Positions 1 to 11,340 of a stretch of 64,000 bases of DNA are shown here, piece after piece; positions within the stretch are counted from its first letter, which is position 1, and every line of letters starts with the position of its first letter. The DNA comes from Prorocentrum cordatum (lineage: Eukaryota; Sar; Dinophyceae; Prorocentrales; Prorocentraceae): NCBI GenBank assembly GCA_963575745.1, contig CAUYUJ010019949.1, positions 631,964 to 695,963 on the forward strand. The letters are read 5' to 3'. Position numbers and translations under genes: made by a program. Under the pieces are notes generated by a model that worked only from the letters and a program-made list of their open reading frames with translations, was not told where the DNA came from and did not search any database.

Positions 1-1460
1 CTGGGGCCATCGTGGAGGCCTCGGGCAGTCGGAAGGCCGAACAAAAGCAAATGCACACATTCGTTTACACAAAATACAACGGGAAATCAATGAGTTTGGC
101 TTTGTTGGGCCTCTTTCTGGAAGACCTCTTGTGGGCCTAGGCTTCGTGGGGGTCTCTTGAGCCGCCTGCCATCATCTTGAGGCCATGTTTGGCCGTCTTG
201 GAGGCTCCTCGAGCAAACTTGGAGGCATCTTGGACGCTCTTGGGCCGTCGTGGAGGCAATATTAGACCACATTGAGCGAACTAGAAGACCATCGTGGCCG
301 TCTTGGAGGCCGTCTTGGGTCATCTTGGAGCATCTGGAGCGGAAAAACCGTTTGCAACCACCTCTGGGCAAGAACTTCCTGAAATCTGGCGCGCCAGGTA
401 CCCTTGTGGCAAGCCAACAGGGGGAGGCGGATCGAAGACGCCTGCGGCGAATCACCGCCGCCCCCTGCCTTTTGGAATCGCCCATGTGGCTGAGCGTTGT
501 GACAAGAGCTCTGCCAAGCTATCGGACCATGGGTTCCCAAAACTGTTGTGGAAACCCTTCGGGGAACACTTGGGAGAGGATGGCGGGTAAGATCAGCATG
601 AGAAGGAGGAGGAGGAGGAGGAGAAGGAGGAGGAGGAGGAGGGGAAGGAGGAGAAGGAGGAGGAGGAGAAGGAGGAGGAGGAGGAAGGGGCATCTTGGGA
701 GCCTCTGGGGGAACTCTTGGGGCCTCCTTGGAGCTTCTTGGGAGCCTCTTGGAGGTATATTCGGGGCCTCCTTGGGCCTCTTGGGGCCTTTGGGGGCTTC
801 TCGGGGGCCTCTTTGGCCGTCTCGGGGCATTCCTGGCCCGTCTGACGCTGTCGCAAGCCGTCCTGGGGACCTCTCTGGGCCGACTTGGGGCCCCCTTGGG
901 GTGGTCCAGCGCCGTTTTGGAGGGCGATCTTTGGGCTCTTGGACCGTCTCGGACCGTCGGAAACCTAAGGGCAAATCAATGGTGTTTGTTTCTTCGGGCC
1001 TTCCTGGAGGCCCTCTTGGAGGCCTCTTGAGCCGTCTTGGTTGGAGACCTCTTGGGGGCCTCTTGAGCCGTCTTGATGGCATCCTGGGCCGACTTGGGAC
1101 CCTCTTGGGGTGCTCCAGAGCCGTCTTGGAGACCATATTAGGCGTCTTGGAGGCCTCTCTGGCCGTCTTGGCGCCCTCTTGGGGACCTCTTGGGCCGTTC
1201 TGGGGCCATCCTGGAGGCCTCTTGGGCGATCTTCGGGCGATCTTTGGGGGCTGTTGAGCCGTCCAGGGCCGTCGGGAAACCGAAAAGAAACAAATGCCGA
1301 AATCCTTCAAAAACCTGTGGGAAATTAATGATGTTTGCCTCTTCGGGCCTTCCTGGAGGACCTCGTGGAGACCTCTGGGGCCGTCTTGGAGGCCTCTTAG
1401 GGGCATTTTGGGCCGTCTGCCGTCATCTTGAGGCCGTCTTGGGCGAAACGGTCATTCTTA
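1..1460. repeat. CTTGG-type degenerate minisatellite, block 1
   Basis: The block is made of short units of roughly 12 bp such as GCCGTCTTGGAGGCCTCTTGG. Longer anchors (CGGAAACC...AAATCAATG) recur near 30, 955 and 1270, so a higher-order unit of about 315 bp is present in part. A GGA-rich run at 608-690 interrupts it. Long open frames on both strands come from the repeat. No gene is seen. Confidence 0.8.
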
Positions 1461-1734
1461 TCGTAAGGCGTCTTGGGCTGGGATCCCCAAAATCGTAATG
1501 TCTTGAGGATGTCCCGAGCGAAACGGCCGTTTTTGGACGTGGGTTGCGCAGCGGCCCGGTTTTCTGGGTGACCGGCGGGACGCGCCGAAGCCCCAAGGGA
1601 GAGTTCTTCTGGAAGAAAAAACCAAAAACAAGCCGTAAGAATTTCAGCACGCCCAGCACACCTACCAAAGGGGCCGCGGATCGAATTGCCTTCTGCCCAT
1701 CCAGCTATCTTGCCTGGGTTGTAAGTATGAAGCC

Positions 1735-1925
1735 TGTTGGATGTTCGTTGGGATCTCGTGGGGGGCATCTCGGGGGCCTCTTGGAGGCAGTCTGGACGCC
1801 TCTTGGGGGCCGTTTTGGGGCCTCCTTTGACATCTTTTGGCCTCTTCGGGGCCTCTTGGGGCCTCGTTGGGCTTCCTGGGCGCCTCTTGAGGCCTTCTGG
1901 GGGCCTCTTGGGGCGGAGGTCACGC
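1735..1925. repeat. CTTGG-type minisatellite, block 2
   Basis: The same short units as block 1 (GGGGCCTCTTGGGGCC). Between the blocks (1460-1735) is unique-looking sequence with a GAAACGG motif repeated near 1445 and 1515; no gene recognised. Confidence 0.75.
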
Positions 1926-2780
1926 GACAAAATACAGGGAAGCCCAGGGATCACGCAGGAAGCCCCAGGGGGCAAGCGCCAAGCCCCGGGAGATTTGAGA
2001 ATTTCGGGTCCGGGCTCCTTGAAGACTCCTCAGGAATGCGGATTGAGGCTTGGAGGATCAGGCAAGGGACGTCCTTCCGTGCCCAGGGACACTGTGGCGG
2101 ATTCTGCAGTTCGCCAAGACGCCCAGGATGGGCCCGTAGCAGATGGGGTCGAGGGATCGCGCCGCAGCGCCGATGAGTCGTCGATGCGGCCCGATCCAGA
2201 ACCCGACTCTATTCGTCCCGACGTCGCCGATGCACCAGCAATGTGGTGCGATCCTCCGTCCGCAGTAGTTTTGGCCCCATGCGTGCGGCCTCCGAGTTCG
2301 AGGAACGCCTCCAGGCGTCCGCGTTGGCTCAAGGATGCGCCTCTGACGTTCTTGTCCTGAGATTTTGTCATGGATGGCATGGTAGGCTGCATGAGAGGCG
2401 ACGGGAACGAGACGGGTAGGGGGGCAACATCTTGCAGCTCCCATGCGGTTGGGTTGCTTGTGCCAATTCGCACACACACACACACGCACACACACACATG
2501 CGCCAGTACGGTGCAGGATTCGGGCCAGTCGAGCGATTGGCGAATCGCGTTGCTTTTTATGCTAAGCTGGGGGTCGCAAGGGGGTTAAGCACAATCATCC
2601 AGAAGGCCAGCGAAGGAGAGCGTCCATCCAGCGGAGGCGGGGCATAGCATGGCAGTAGCAACTCGGCAGTCCGCCCCCGCGCGCTGAGCGAAAGTTTGCG
2701 GCGGAAGAGGGAGCGCCGTGCAGCGTGCTGCGCCGTTGTTCGTTCTGCTCGTCGAGGCCAGCTCATCGTGTCGTTCGGCT
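1926..2780. other. No recognised gene; one short CA run
   Basis: Mixed sequence between the minisatellite and the 43-bp repeats. It includes an (AC)n run at about 2470-2500. Several frames are open but none resembles a known protein. Confidence 0.5.
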
Positions 2781-2900
2781 TCGACGAAGGATTGCAAAAC
2801 AAAAACCCTTCCTTGAACGAAGGATTGAAGGATTGCAGAAACAAAACCTTCCTTGAACGAAGGATTGAAGGATTGAGGGTTTTTTGCAATCCTTCCTTCT
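2780..2900. repeat. 43-bp tandem repeat, two to three copies
   Basis: Units contain CTTCCTTGAACGAAGGATTG, itself a small inverted repeat. The array ends about 40 bases before kinesin exon A. Confidence 0.8.
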
Positions 2901-2940
2901 GGAGTAGAGCAGCGCATCAGTGGACGACGTTCTAAGGCAG

Positions 2941-3010
2941 ACGCGGGCATGGGGCAGAGAGAGCTCGGAGGTCCAAGCTCCTGGAGGAGAAGTACAAGGT
3001 CGCGATGGAG
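2941..3010 (+). CDS. Kinesin exon A: coiled-coil neck
   Basis: The frame reads RRSKLLEEKYKVAME, a charged heptad-like stretch, and then stops looking like protein at a GC donor (ATG GAG|GCGTAT). Joined to the next exon it gives YKVAMEERKRLHN. This has the same spacing from tyrosine to the RK-x-LHN block as the neck of kinesin-14 proteins. The 3' edge is therefore fairly secure. The 5' edge is not: AG acceptors at 2940, 2957 and 2970 are all possible, and the first is used here. Exons for the rest of the stalk were not recognised upstream. Confidence 0.65.
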
Positions 3011-3403
3011 GCGTATCGATCTCTCGTTTCTTGCACGCGCGTCGTGTGGCTGGCTTGCCTTCCCCTTTCTCACGCAATCCCGCATGGCAGTGTTTCGCCT
3101 TCGGCTTCGGCATGCGATGTGACTGGTACATTGGCAACAGGTCGCCTACAGCATTGCGAGTTGTGGTCCGTCTCCACCCTATCGAATTATCCGTAGTTAT
3201 GTTTCGGTATATAATGTTGTGCCGATCTTCCTTGTTGAGCGGACGAAGCCGCATACCAGCAAGCTGGAGACACGTGTGGTTTCATATCCCTAGCTCGTTC
3301 GTTGGTGCAGCCAACTCTGCCTCGCCGCCGACGGAAGAAGTGGTTTCACATCACTGGGAGGTTTCAGCCACTTACCATGGATGGCCAAGAACCGAAGAGA
3401 AGC

Positions 3404-3443
<40 letters not shown>

Positions 3444-3500
3444 GGAGGAGGAGGAGGAGGAGGAGGAGGAGAAGGAGGAGACAGAAGAGGGAGAGGGATG
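3404..3500. repeat. GAT then GAG trinucleotide run
   Basis: About twelve GAT units followed by GAG units. Acidic or methionine-rich frames over it are artefacts. Confidence 0.95.
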
Positions 3501-3919
3501 AGGCCGAACGGGATTGTCAGCTGGAGGGGGGTCTTGAACTGCCTCGGCCCCTGTGCGCACTCACTGCGATGTTCGTGGTCGAAGAGCAAGACAGCAGGTC
3601 GTTTTCTGTTGTCCTGCACCATGTGTGGAGCTCGTGTATTACAGCCTCGGCTGCTTGGAAGTACCCCCGCGAGACAGCCAGGCACTGCTCCCGTTCGTGA
3701 TTTCTCGTGCTTGGCTGAGGGTGAGCACGACAGTGCCACAGCGCGGCACCATGCGCGACGCGTGCTCTGCCTCCATCCTTCTCCCTCGTCGCCCTCCTCC
3801 GCCTCTCCCTCCAGGTGTTCCTCGTAGTGGCTACCCTTCCTTAACGTCATCATTCCCCGTCGCCCCTTTGCCTCCTCGTTCTCCTATTCCTCCTCCTCCG
3901 CCTCCTCATCGTGCTACAT

Positions 3920-4375
3920 GTTCTTCAATTCCGATGTCCGCATGGGGCCTTCGGCGAACGCGTGCTTCTTAATAGTGGCGGTATGCATGCTGACGCCCGT
4001 GCGTGTTCTTTGTTCGTGGTGGTTCCATTGCAATGGGCTGGGGCTGAGGTCAGGGTTAACGCGTGCTCAAGCTAGGGCTGAGGGCTGAGGCAGCGGCTTG
4101 GGCCGAGGCTAGGTCACAGGGCTAAGATGGGGATTGTATGCTAATCGAGCGCGAGAAGATTTTTTGCTAGGGAACAGCCCATCCATGTGTTTCGTTACCG
4201 GTATCAGTATGGGGCCTTCTGCACGCGTGTGTTCATCGGTATTGGCGGTATGCAGACAAACGACATTGCATGTGATTATTCTTTGGTGTGTCCATGCTGC
4301 TACGGTTGTAGGCTGGGGCTGAGGATTCGGCCTTGGGCTGAGGTTATGGCTGAGGGCTAGGGCAATTGGATTGAA
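3920..4375. repeat. Imperfect direct duplication of about 250 bp, GGGCTGAGG-rich
   Basis: Two copies (about 3930-4130 and 4180-4370) share ATGGGGCCTTC, CGGTATGCA, a TTCTTTG stretch and a tail of GGGCTGAGG units. No coding pattern seen. The region 3500-3920 is pyrimidine-rich with no recognised gene. Confidence 0.65.
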
Positions 4376-4741
4376 GTGTGAAGCGAGTGGCAGGCGTGAG
4401 GTGCCGCAGCAGAAAGGATTTCACGATTACGACTCAGAAGGTCAACAAGATCAGGTAACACTTCGGAAGGATACCGATCTGATCTGATGGCGTCGACGTT
4501 TTGGCCGGCAAAGGGTGCTATGTTCTTGAAGGTTGTTTTATATTCATACACATTCAGATTGTATCCTTTCCTACTCCCGCCCGCCCTGGCTATTGCTTAA
4601 TCCTCGTTCTCCTCGGCCCCCTCGCTGCTCGCTCTGCGTCGTCATCTTCCCTCCTCTCTCCTCCCCAAATCCATCCTGCGCATTCCGCTTCCACGATCCC
4701 GTTCTTGTGTTATCCATCTGCGCAGTCGCAGGAGCGTAAGC

Positions 4742-4821
4742 GTCTCCACAACCTCGTGCTGGACCTGAAGGGCAACATCCGCGTGTTCGTCCGCGTGCGG
4801 CCCATCAACCCGAAGGAGCAG
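4742..4821 (+). CDS. Kinesin exon B: neck and first motor strand
   Basis: This exon encodes ERKRLHNLVLDLKGNIRVF followed by VRVRPINPKEQ. LKGNIRVF.RVRP is the junction of the neck helix and strand beta-1 of the motor in kinesin-14 proteins. The acceptor TCGCAG|GAG lies at the end of a pyrimidine-rich stretch and the donor is CAG|GTCCCC. Both edges are phase 0. An alternative acceptor six bases upstream would add two residues. The frame beyond the donor turns into proline- and serine-rich translation of a CTCC tract. Confidence 0.88.
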
Positions 4822-4859
4822 GTCCCCCTCCCTCCCGCCGACCCTCCATCCCGCTCCTC

Positions 4860-5020
4860 GCACCCTTCCTCATCCCACCACTCCTCATTCCCATCCTCGT
4901 CCTCCTCCAACTGATCCTCGCTGTCCTCCGCCCTGCTGCTCCTCCTGCCATCTCTCCTCCTCCTCCTTCCAGTCCTCCTCCTTCTAGTCCTCCTCCTCCT
5001 CGTTCTCCCCCTCTTCATTA
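4860..5020. repeat. CTCC-rich tract after kinesin exon B
   Basis: Pyrimidine-rich DNA follows the exon's donor. The stretch 5020-5690 is mixed sequence with no recognised gene. Confidence 0.8.
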
Positions 5021-5884
5021 TGCTCTCCTCCCACTCCGCACCACACTGCTACGCATCCTCCTCCCTCTGGGCCCCTGGGACTGGGACAGTAACAGCACAT
5101 CATGCCCCAATGCGGACAAAACCGTCGTCCCCCCTCCTGGGTACGTATCCCAGTCCTCCCCCCCTCCCTCCTCTGTATCAGTCTCATCCTCGTCCGCATC
5201 ATCCCCCTCGTCGTCTTCCATCGGACCTGTCTCTCCAGAGGCAAGCCAATAACCTAGGTATCTAAGAGGGTTCATTCCGTCGAACCCCGAGAGGTCGACG
5301 GGATGGTTGTAATCCGGGTTGCTTGGTTTGCCTGGTCAGAGTAGAGCGCAGGAGGACGACGGAGAGCGATGCGATAATCAGGAGGGGCCGTGGGACAGGA
5401 GGTGAAGGGGGGGCGGGCAGGATGTAGGGAACTTGTTATGGCCATGTCCTCAGAGTTGCGTCTTTTCAGTCTTATTGGAGGGCTTATTTTGGGAAGTGGT
5501 GGTAGTTAAGGCCCTCCTTGAGGGCTCGAAGAAGCAGTTGGATGGCATGGAGGCGAGTGGAGGTGAGTGGCGTTGAAAGTTTGAGCTTTAGATGGATGTT
5601 TGTGTTACTTCATGTTGATAGTCCGAACACAAGAAAACAGCGAGCACTGAGCCCGCAAAGCAGCTTGCTATTGAAAATTCAACGGTTTGTGGGCGGGTTG
5701 TTCCCAACCATCCTGTGGTGTTGGGTCCTCGTTTTGACGAGACGGTCCCCGCGTCCCTCCTCCCCCCTTCTTTCCTCCCCCTCCCCCTCCTCCTCCTCCT
5801 CCTCCGCCTCCTCCTCCTCCTCCTCCTCCTCCTCCTCCTCCTCCTCCTCCTCCTCCTCCTCCTCCTCCTCCTCCCTCCCTGCGT

Positions 5885-7400
5885 TTCACCCACCCAGTAT
5901 AGCGCTTCGTGGCCCCACAGGGAGCTCCACCGAAGCCCCCACTGGGACTGCCCGCGTGCGCCCCCGAAACCCAATTGGGCATTTTCACCCACCCAGTACA
6001 GCGCTTTGTGGCCCCATAGCGAGCTCCACCGAAGCCCCCAGTGGGACCGCCCGCATGCGCCCCGGAAACCAAACTTTGCATTTTCAGCCACTCAGTACAG
6101 CGTTTCGTGGCCCCATAAGGGAGCTCCACCGAAGCCCCCAGTGGGACCGCCCGCATGCGTCCCGGAAACCCAATTTGGCATTGTCACCCACCCAGTACAG
6201 CGCTTCGTGGCCCCACAGGGAGCTCCACCGAAGCCCCCATTAAGACCGCCCGCATGCGCCCCACACAACCAATTTGTCATTTTCACCCACCCAGCACAGC
6301 GCTTCGTGGCCCCATAGGGAGCTCCACCGAAGCCCCCACTGGGACTGCCCGCGTGTGCCTCGGAAACCCAATTGGGCATGTTCACCCACCCAGTACAGCG
6401 CTTCGTGGCCCCATAGCGAGCTCCACCGAAGCCCCCAGTGGGACCGCCCGCATGCGCCCCGGAAACCAAACTTTGCATTTTCAGCCACTCAGTACAGCGC
6501 TTCGTGGCCCCATAAGGGAGCTCCACCGAAGCCCCCAGTGGGACCGCCCGCATGCGTCCCGGAAACCCAATTTGGCATTGCCACCCACCCAGTACAGCGC
6601 TTCGTGGCCCCACAGGGAGCTCCACCGAAGCCCCCATTAAGACCGCCCGCATGCGTCCCACACAACCAATTTGTCATTTTCACCCACCCAGCACAGCGTT
6701 TCGTGGCCCCACAGGGAGCTCCACCGAAGCCCCCAGTAAGACCGCCCGCATGCGCCCTGGAAGCCCAATTGAACATTTTCACCCACCCACTACAGTGTTT
6801 CGTGGCCCCATAACGAGCTCCACCGAAATCCCCAGTGGGACCGCCCGCATGCATCCCAGACACCGTTTCCCTCCCTGCTTTTCACCCACCCAGTACAACT
6901 TTTCGTGGCCCCATAGCGAGCTCCACCGAAGCCCTGGGACCGCCCGCATGCGGCCCAGAAACCAAATGTGGCACGCCCCTCATACGTTTCGCGGCCCTAT
7001 AGGGAGCTCCCACCGAAGCCCCCTGTGAAAGAAACCGCCCGCATGTCTTCCACACACCCACTTTGGCATTTTTCACCTACACAGTACAGCGCTTCGTGGC
7101 CCCGCAGGGAGCTCCACCCACGGCCCCAGTGGGACCGCCCGCATGCGTCCCGAAAGCCGAATTTGGCTTTTTCACAAACCCAGTGCAGCGCTTCGTGGCC
7201 CCATAGCGAGCTCCACCACCGCCAATGGGACCGCCCGCATGCGTCCCACAAAACCAATTCGGCATGCTCACCCACCCACTACAGCGCTTCGTGGCCCCAT
7301 GGGAAGCTCCACCGACGGCCCAAGTGCAACCGCCCGCATGCGTTCCCCCCCACCCATCGCAGCGCTTCGTGGCCCCATAGGGAGCTTCACCGAAGAAGAT
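5885..7400 (+). repeat. 99-bp satellite, left array
   Basis: About 15 monomers, each with AGTACAGCGCTTCGTGGCCC, GGGAGCTCCACCGAAGCCCC and ACCGCCCGCATGCG. Start-to-start distances read as 99, 99, 100 and 99 bp at the left end. Because 99 is a multiple of three, long open frames run through the array in several frames; they are not genes. Later monomers (from about 6870) are shortened. Confidence 0.95.
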
Positions 7401-7412
7401 ATTCACAACTGT

Positions 7413-7543
7413 GGTACCCACAACTGCATATGGCCGGGTCTTTCGTCTGGATAATTTTCAAAATGCGTCTCTCGCTTCAGCGGTACGCACATTCGTTAAA
7501 GCATCGTGGCAAAAGGATCCATCCATATGCAGTTGTGGGTACC
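7413..7543. repeat. Hinge of the palindrome
   Basis: GGTACCCACAACTGCATATGG on the left (about 7413) is mirrored by its reverse complement on the right (about 7523). About 90 bases of unique spacer lie between. The spacer includes TTTTCAAAATGCG, which resembles the 83-bp repeat found at 9.56 and 52.4 kb. Confidence 0.85.
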
Positions 7544-7559
7544 AGAATCGTGACTTCCC

Positions 7560-8340
7560 TTCTCGGTGAAGCTCCGTATGGGGCCACGAAGCGCTGCGCT
7601 GGGTGGGGGTGAACGCATGCGGGCGGTAGCACTGGGGCCGTCGGTGGAGCTCCCTACGGGGCCACGAAGCGCTGTACCGGGTGGGGGTGACGCATGCGGG
7701 CGGTAGCACTGGGGCCTTCGGTGGAGCTCCGTATGGGGCCACGAAGCGGTGTACTGGGTGTGTGGGACGCATGCCGGTGGCAGCACTGGGGCCGTCGGTG
7801 GAGTTTTCTATGGGGCCACGAAACGCTGTACTGGGTGGGGGGCACGCATGCGGGCGGTATTACAGGGACCCTCGGTGGAGCTCCCTGTAGGGCCACGAAG
7901 CGCTGCACTGGGTGGGGGGGAACGCATGCGGGCGGTAACACCGTCGTGGAGCTCTCTATGGGGCCACGAAGCGCTGTATTGGGTGGGGGGGGGGGGGGGG
8001 GGGCGAATGCGGGCAGTAGCACCGAGGCCGTCGGTGGAGCTCCTCATGGGGCCACTAAACGCTGCACTGGGGGGGGACGCATGCGGGCGGTAGCGCGTGG
8101 GCCTTCGGTGGAGATCCCTATGGGGCCACAAACGCTGGGGGGGGGGGCGCCCCCCCCACACCCATGTCGGCACATCCCTCACACATTTCGTGGCCCCATA
8201 GAGAGCTCCACCGAAGGCTCCAATGCCACCGCCCGCATGCGTTCTCAATACTCATGTCGGCACACCCCTCACACGCTCCGTGGCCCCATACGGAGCTTCA
8301 CCGAAGGCCTCCGTGCTACCGCCCGCATGCCACGAAACGC
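7560..8340 (-). repeat. 99-bp satellite, right array, inverted
   Basis: Monomers run in the reverse orientation (GGGGCCACGAAGCGCTGTACTGGG) to about 8138. A G-run/C-run palindrome at about 8138-8158 then flips two monomers back to plus, and another flip follows near 8330. Poly-G runs up to 18 bases occur. Confidence 0.9.
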
Positions 8341-8364
8341 TTTACTGGGTATGTGGACATGCCA

Positions 8365-8905
8365 TCGTGTGTGTGTGTGTGTGTGTCTGTGTGTGAGTGT
8401 GGGAGTGTGAGAGTGTGAGAGTGCGAGAGTGTGAGAGTGTGAGAGTGTGAGAGTGTGTGAGTGTGTGAGTGTGTGAGTGTGTGAGTGCGTGAGTGTGTGT
8501 GAGTGCGTGCGTGTGTGAGATTGTGAGTGTGTGAGTGTGTGAGTGTGTGAGTGTGTGAGTGTGTGAGTGTGTGAGTGCGTGCGTGTGTGAGTGTGTCAGT
8601 GTGTCGGTGTGTCAGTGTGTCAGTGTGTCAGTGTGTCAGTGTGTCAGTGTGTCAGTGTGTCAGTGTGTCAGTGTGTCAGTGTGTCAGTGTGTCAGTGTGT
8701 CAGTGTGTCAGTGTGTCAGTGTGTCAGTGTGTCAGTGTGTCAGCGTGTGAGCGTGTGAGTGTGTGAGTGTGTGCGCGTGTGTGCGTGTGAGCGTGTGCGC
8801 GTGTGCGCGTGTGCGCGTGTGCGCGTGTGCGCGTGTGCGCGTGTGCGCGTGTGCGCTTGTGCGCGTGTGCGCGTGTGCGCGTGTGCGCGCGTGCGTCTGC
8901 GTCTG
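8365..8905. repeat. GTGTGAGTGT / GTGTCA / GTGCGC microsatellite
   Basis: Three sub-blocks in turn: GTGTGAGT (8365-8600), GTGTCA (8600-8745) and GTGTGCGC (8770-8895). The alternating purine-pyrimidine pattern can adopt Z-DNA. Confidence 0.95.
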
Positions 8906-9425
8906 CGTCTGCCACGAAACGCTGTACTGGGTGAGTGAAACTGTCAAATCGGGTTTTCGTGACGCATGCGGACGGTGGCATTGGGGCCGTCGGTGGATTT
9001 CCCTTTGGGGCCACGAAACGTGTACTGGGTAGGTGAAACTGTCCAATTGTGCGTTCGGGACGCATGCGGACGGTGGCACTGGGGCCTTCGGTGGAGCTCC
9101 CTATGGGGCCCCGAAGCGCTGCACTGGGTGGGTGAAAATACCAAATTGGGCGTTCGGGGCGCCTGCGGACGGGGTGGCACGGGGACGTTCGGTGGAGCTC
9201 CCTTTGGGGCCACGAAGCGTTGTATTGGGTGGGCGAAAATGCCAAATTGGGTTTTCGAGGCGTATGCGGCGGTGGCACTGGGGCCTTCGGTGCAGCTCCC
9301 TATGATGCCACGAAGCGGGTGAGGGGTGTGCCAAATTTGGATTCCGGACGCATGCGGGCGGTCCCATTGGGGGTTCGGTGGAGCTCCTTATAGTAGGGCC
9401 ATGAAACATTGTACTGGGTGGGTGA
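8905..9425 (-). repeat. 99-bp satellite, outer right array
   Basis: About five more inverted monomers, with the spacer to the next monomer resembling those at the far left of the palindrome (AAATTGGG, TTCGGGACGCATGCG). Confidence 0.9.
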
Positions 9426-9552
9426 AAGGCAGGGAGGAGGGGGAAGAGGGAGGATGGGGAGGAGGAAGGAGTGAGGAACGCGGGGCGCTGTCTCTTCAAA
9501 ACGAGGACCCAACACCACATGATGGTTTGGAAAAATGCAAGAGCATCACAGA

Positions 9553-9795
9553 TTGAGGGCGGGTGGTTTTCAAAATATGATTATCGCCGTAGGGCCGCGA
9601 ACAATCGTGTCAAATAGAACAAGAGTTTCACGGATTGAGGGCGGGTAGTTTTCAACATGCGGTTATGGCCGCAGAGCCGCGCATTTTCGCTTTAGACATT
9701 CACGGGTTGAGGGCGTTTCCTTTTTACAATGCGGCTCTCGTGCCGCGCACATTCGTCTTGAACAGTTGCAAAAACGCCACGGCTTTTCTCATGGT
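9553..9795. repeat. 83-bp minisatellite, short block
   Basis: Three copies contain GAGGGCGGGTAGTTTTCAACATGCGGTTATGG-like sequence followed by CGCGCATTTTCG. It is the reverse orientation of the larger block at 52.3-53.15 kb. Confidence 0.75.
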
Positions 9796-9834
9796 TTACG
9801 TATCAGAAGTGTGCGTTGTAGCGAGTTCAGACTG

Positions 9835-9990
9835 TCAGGGCGCAACCGTTACGTTGATTCGCGGTGTTGAAATCCCAGGAATGGTGTTCTGGCACGAGTC
9901 GGGATCGCCAAGACGCAAAACTCAGGTTGATGTGTGGCGTTGACGTCCCGAGAATGGCGTTTGGTACGCTTTAGGATCTTCAAAGGGCTG
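9835..9990. repeat. Direct repeat of about 75 bp, two copies
   Basis: ACGTTGATTCGCGGTGTTGA and AGGTTGATGTGTGGCGTTGA start the two copies, each followed by ATGGTGTT/ATGGCGTT. The stretch 9990-10450 has a CTCC part and no recognised gene. Confidence 0.65.
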
Positions 9991-10249
9991 TCTCCACACG
10001 TGGCAATTTCCTCAGTGGAAATGGATCCTTTTAGGTGCCTATGGGAGGGAGTTTGGAGGGAAGGAGTATTCCGACATCGATGATGAGTCCTGGGTTTACA
10101 TTGTTCCTCATCCTCATCTACCTTCTTGTCCTCCTCTTCCTCCTCGCTCCTCTTCTCATCCATCTTTTTCCTTCTCCCATTTCCTCCTCACCCTCCTCCT
10201 CCATTTTCCTCTGTACCCTCCTCGTGAAACCTCCGACTCCCCATTATTC

Positions 10250-11140
10250 CCTACCTAGGCTCTGCCTAGAAGGGTTCTTACTCTGTTTGCTTAAAGGGCC
10301 GGGTAGTGGGGCACGCCCCGGGCGGTTCCCCTGGCATCCGCCCCGCGGTTCCCCCAGTGACGGTCCCTTAGCTTCGCGTTGTTTATCTCATCTTAGCTTA
10401 GCTTGTTTCATCTTACCTTAGCTTAGCTTCGTCTTACCTCAGTTTTGTCTTAGCTTACCTGCATCTTAGCGTCGCTGATATTTAGCATAGCAGAGCACAT
10501 CATAGCATAGCATAGCGTAGCATAGCATAGCGCAGCACAACATATCATAGCATAGCCCAGCATAGCATAGCATAGCGCAGCATAGCATAGCATAGCATAG
10601 CATAGCGCAGCACAGCACAGCTCAGCATAGCACAGCGCAGCATAGCATAGCAGAGCAGAGCACAGCATAGCACAGCAGCAAAGCAAAAGCAAAGCAACAG
10701 CAGCGACAGCAAAGCAAAGCATTAGCATGGGTGTATTTCTCTACCTAGGCTCTGCCTAGAGGGTTAGCTTAGCTTAGCTTAGCATAGCGCAGCGCTGCAT
10801 CAGCATAGCATAGCATTGTATAGCATAGCCACGCATAGCATAGCATAGCACAACATAGCATAGCATATCATAACATACCATAGCATAACATAACGCAGCT
10901 TAGCATATCATAGCATAGCATAACATAGCTTAGCAGAGCACGGCGCGTCATGGCATATCATAGCATTTCATAGCATAGCATAGCAGAGCAGAGCGTAGCG
11001 TAGCATAGTGCAGCATAGCGTAGCATAGCATGACATAGCATAGCATAGCATAGCATAGCACATCATATCATAGCGCAGTATAGCATGGCATAGCATAGCA
11101 TAGCATAGCATAGCAACTGATGCTGCTTTCCTAGGGGCTC
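10250..11140. repeat. TAGCA pentanucleotide array with flanking hairpins
   Basis: From about 10452 to 11120 the sequence is almost all TAGCA and close variants. CTACCTAGGCTCTGCCTAGA occurs at 10250 and again at 10741; it contains the short inverted repeat CCTAGGC/GCCTAG. Frames rich in Cys, Tyr, Ala and Leu on the minus strand are artefacts. Confidence 0.95.
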
Positions 11141-11340
11141 CAGCTACTAGGTAGGGTCGCACTGGGGTAATTAGCATAACTACTGAAGTTGGTAGCCGTC
11201 CTCGTGCTCCCCCGTTCTCCCTCTTCCCTTCCTCCCTTCTCCCCCCTCCCTCCTCCTGCTCCCCCTCCCTCCTCCCCCACCCCTCACCCCCCCTCCCTCT
11301 CTCAGCCTTCCCCGTGAGGCCCCCGGTCTCTCCTTGCCAG
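11140..11340. other. Pyrimidine-rich lead-in to kinesin exon C
   Basis: From about 11200 the sequence is nearly all C and T, ending in TCTCTCCTTGCCAG. It would serve as the polypyrimidine tract for exon C. Confidence 0.6.

Larger units (their letters stand above)
5692..9530. repeat. 3.8-kb imperfect palindrome made of a 99-bp satellite
   Basis: The outer ends are inverted copies: GTGTTGGGTCCTCGTTTTGA at about 5720 and its reverse complement at about 9500, each next to a CTCC or GGAGG run. Inside, 99-bp monomers run in one orientation on the left and the other on the right. The hinge lies at about 7413-7543. A second small flip occurs near 8149 and 8330. A GTGTGA microsatellite sits in the right half. 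Confidence 0.85.

Noticed and set aside
2318-2340. A second spliced-leader relic ending TTGGCTCAAG
   Set aside because: Only the last ten bases match well; a match of that size is not unusual in 64 kb.
5518-7612. Repeated-domain proteins read from the 99-bp satellite
   Set aside because: A repeat length divisible by three keeps several frames open at once on both strands; there is no codon preference or start context that singles one out.
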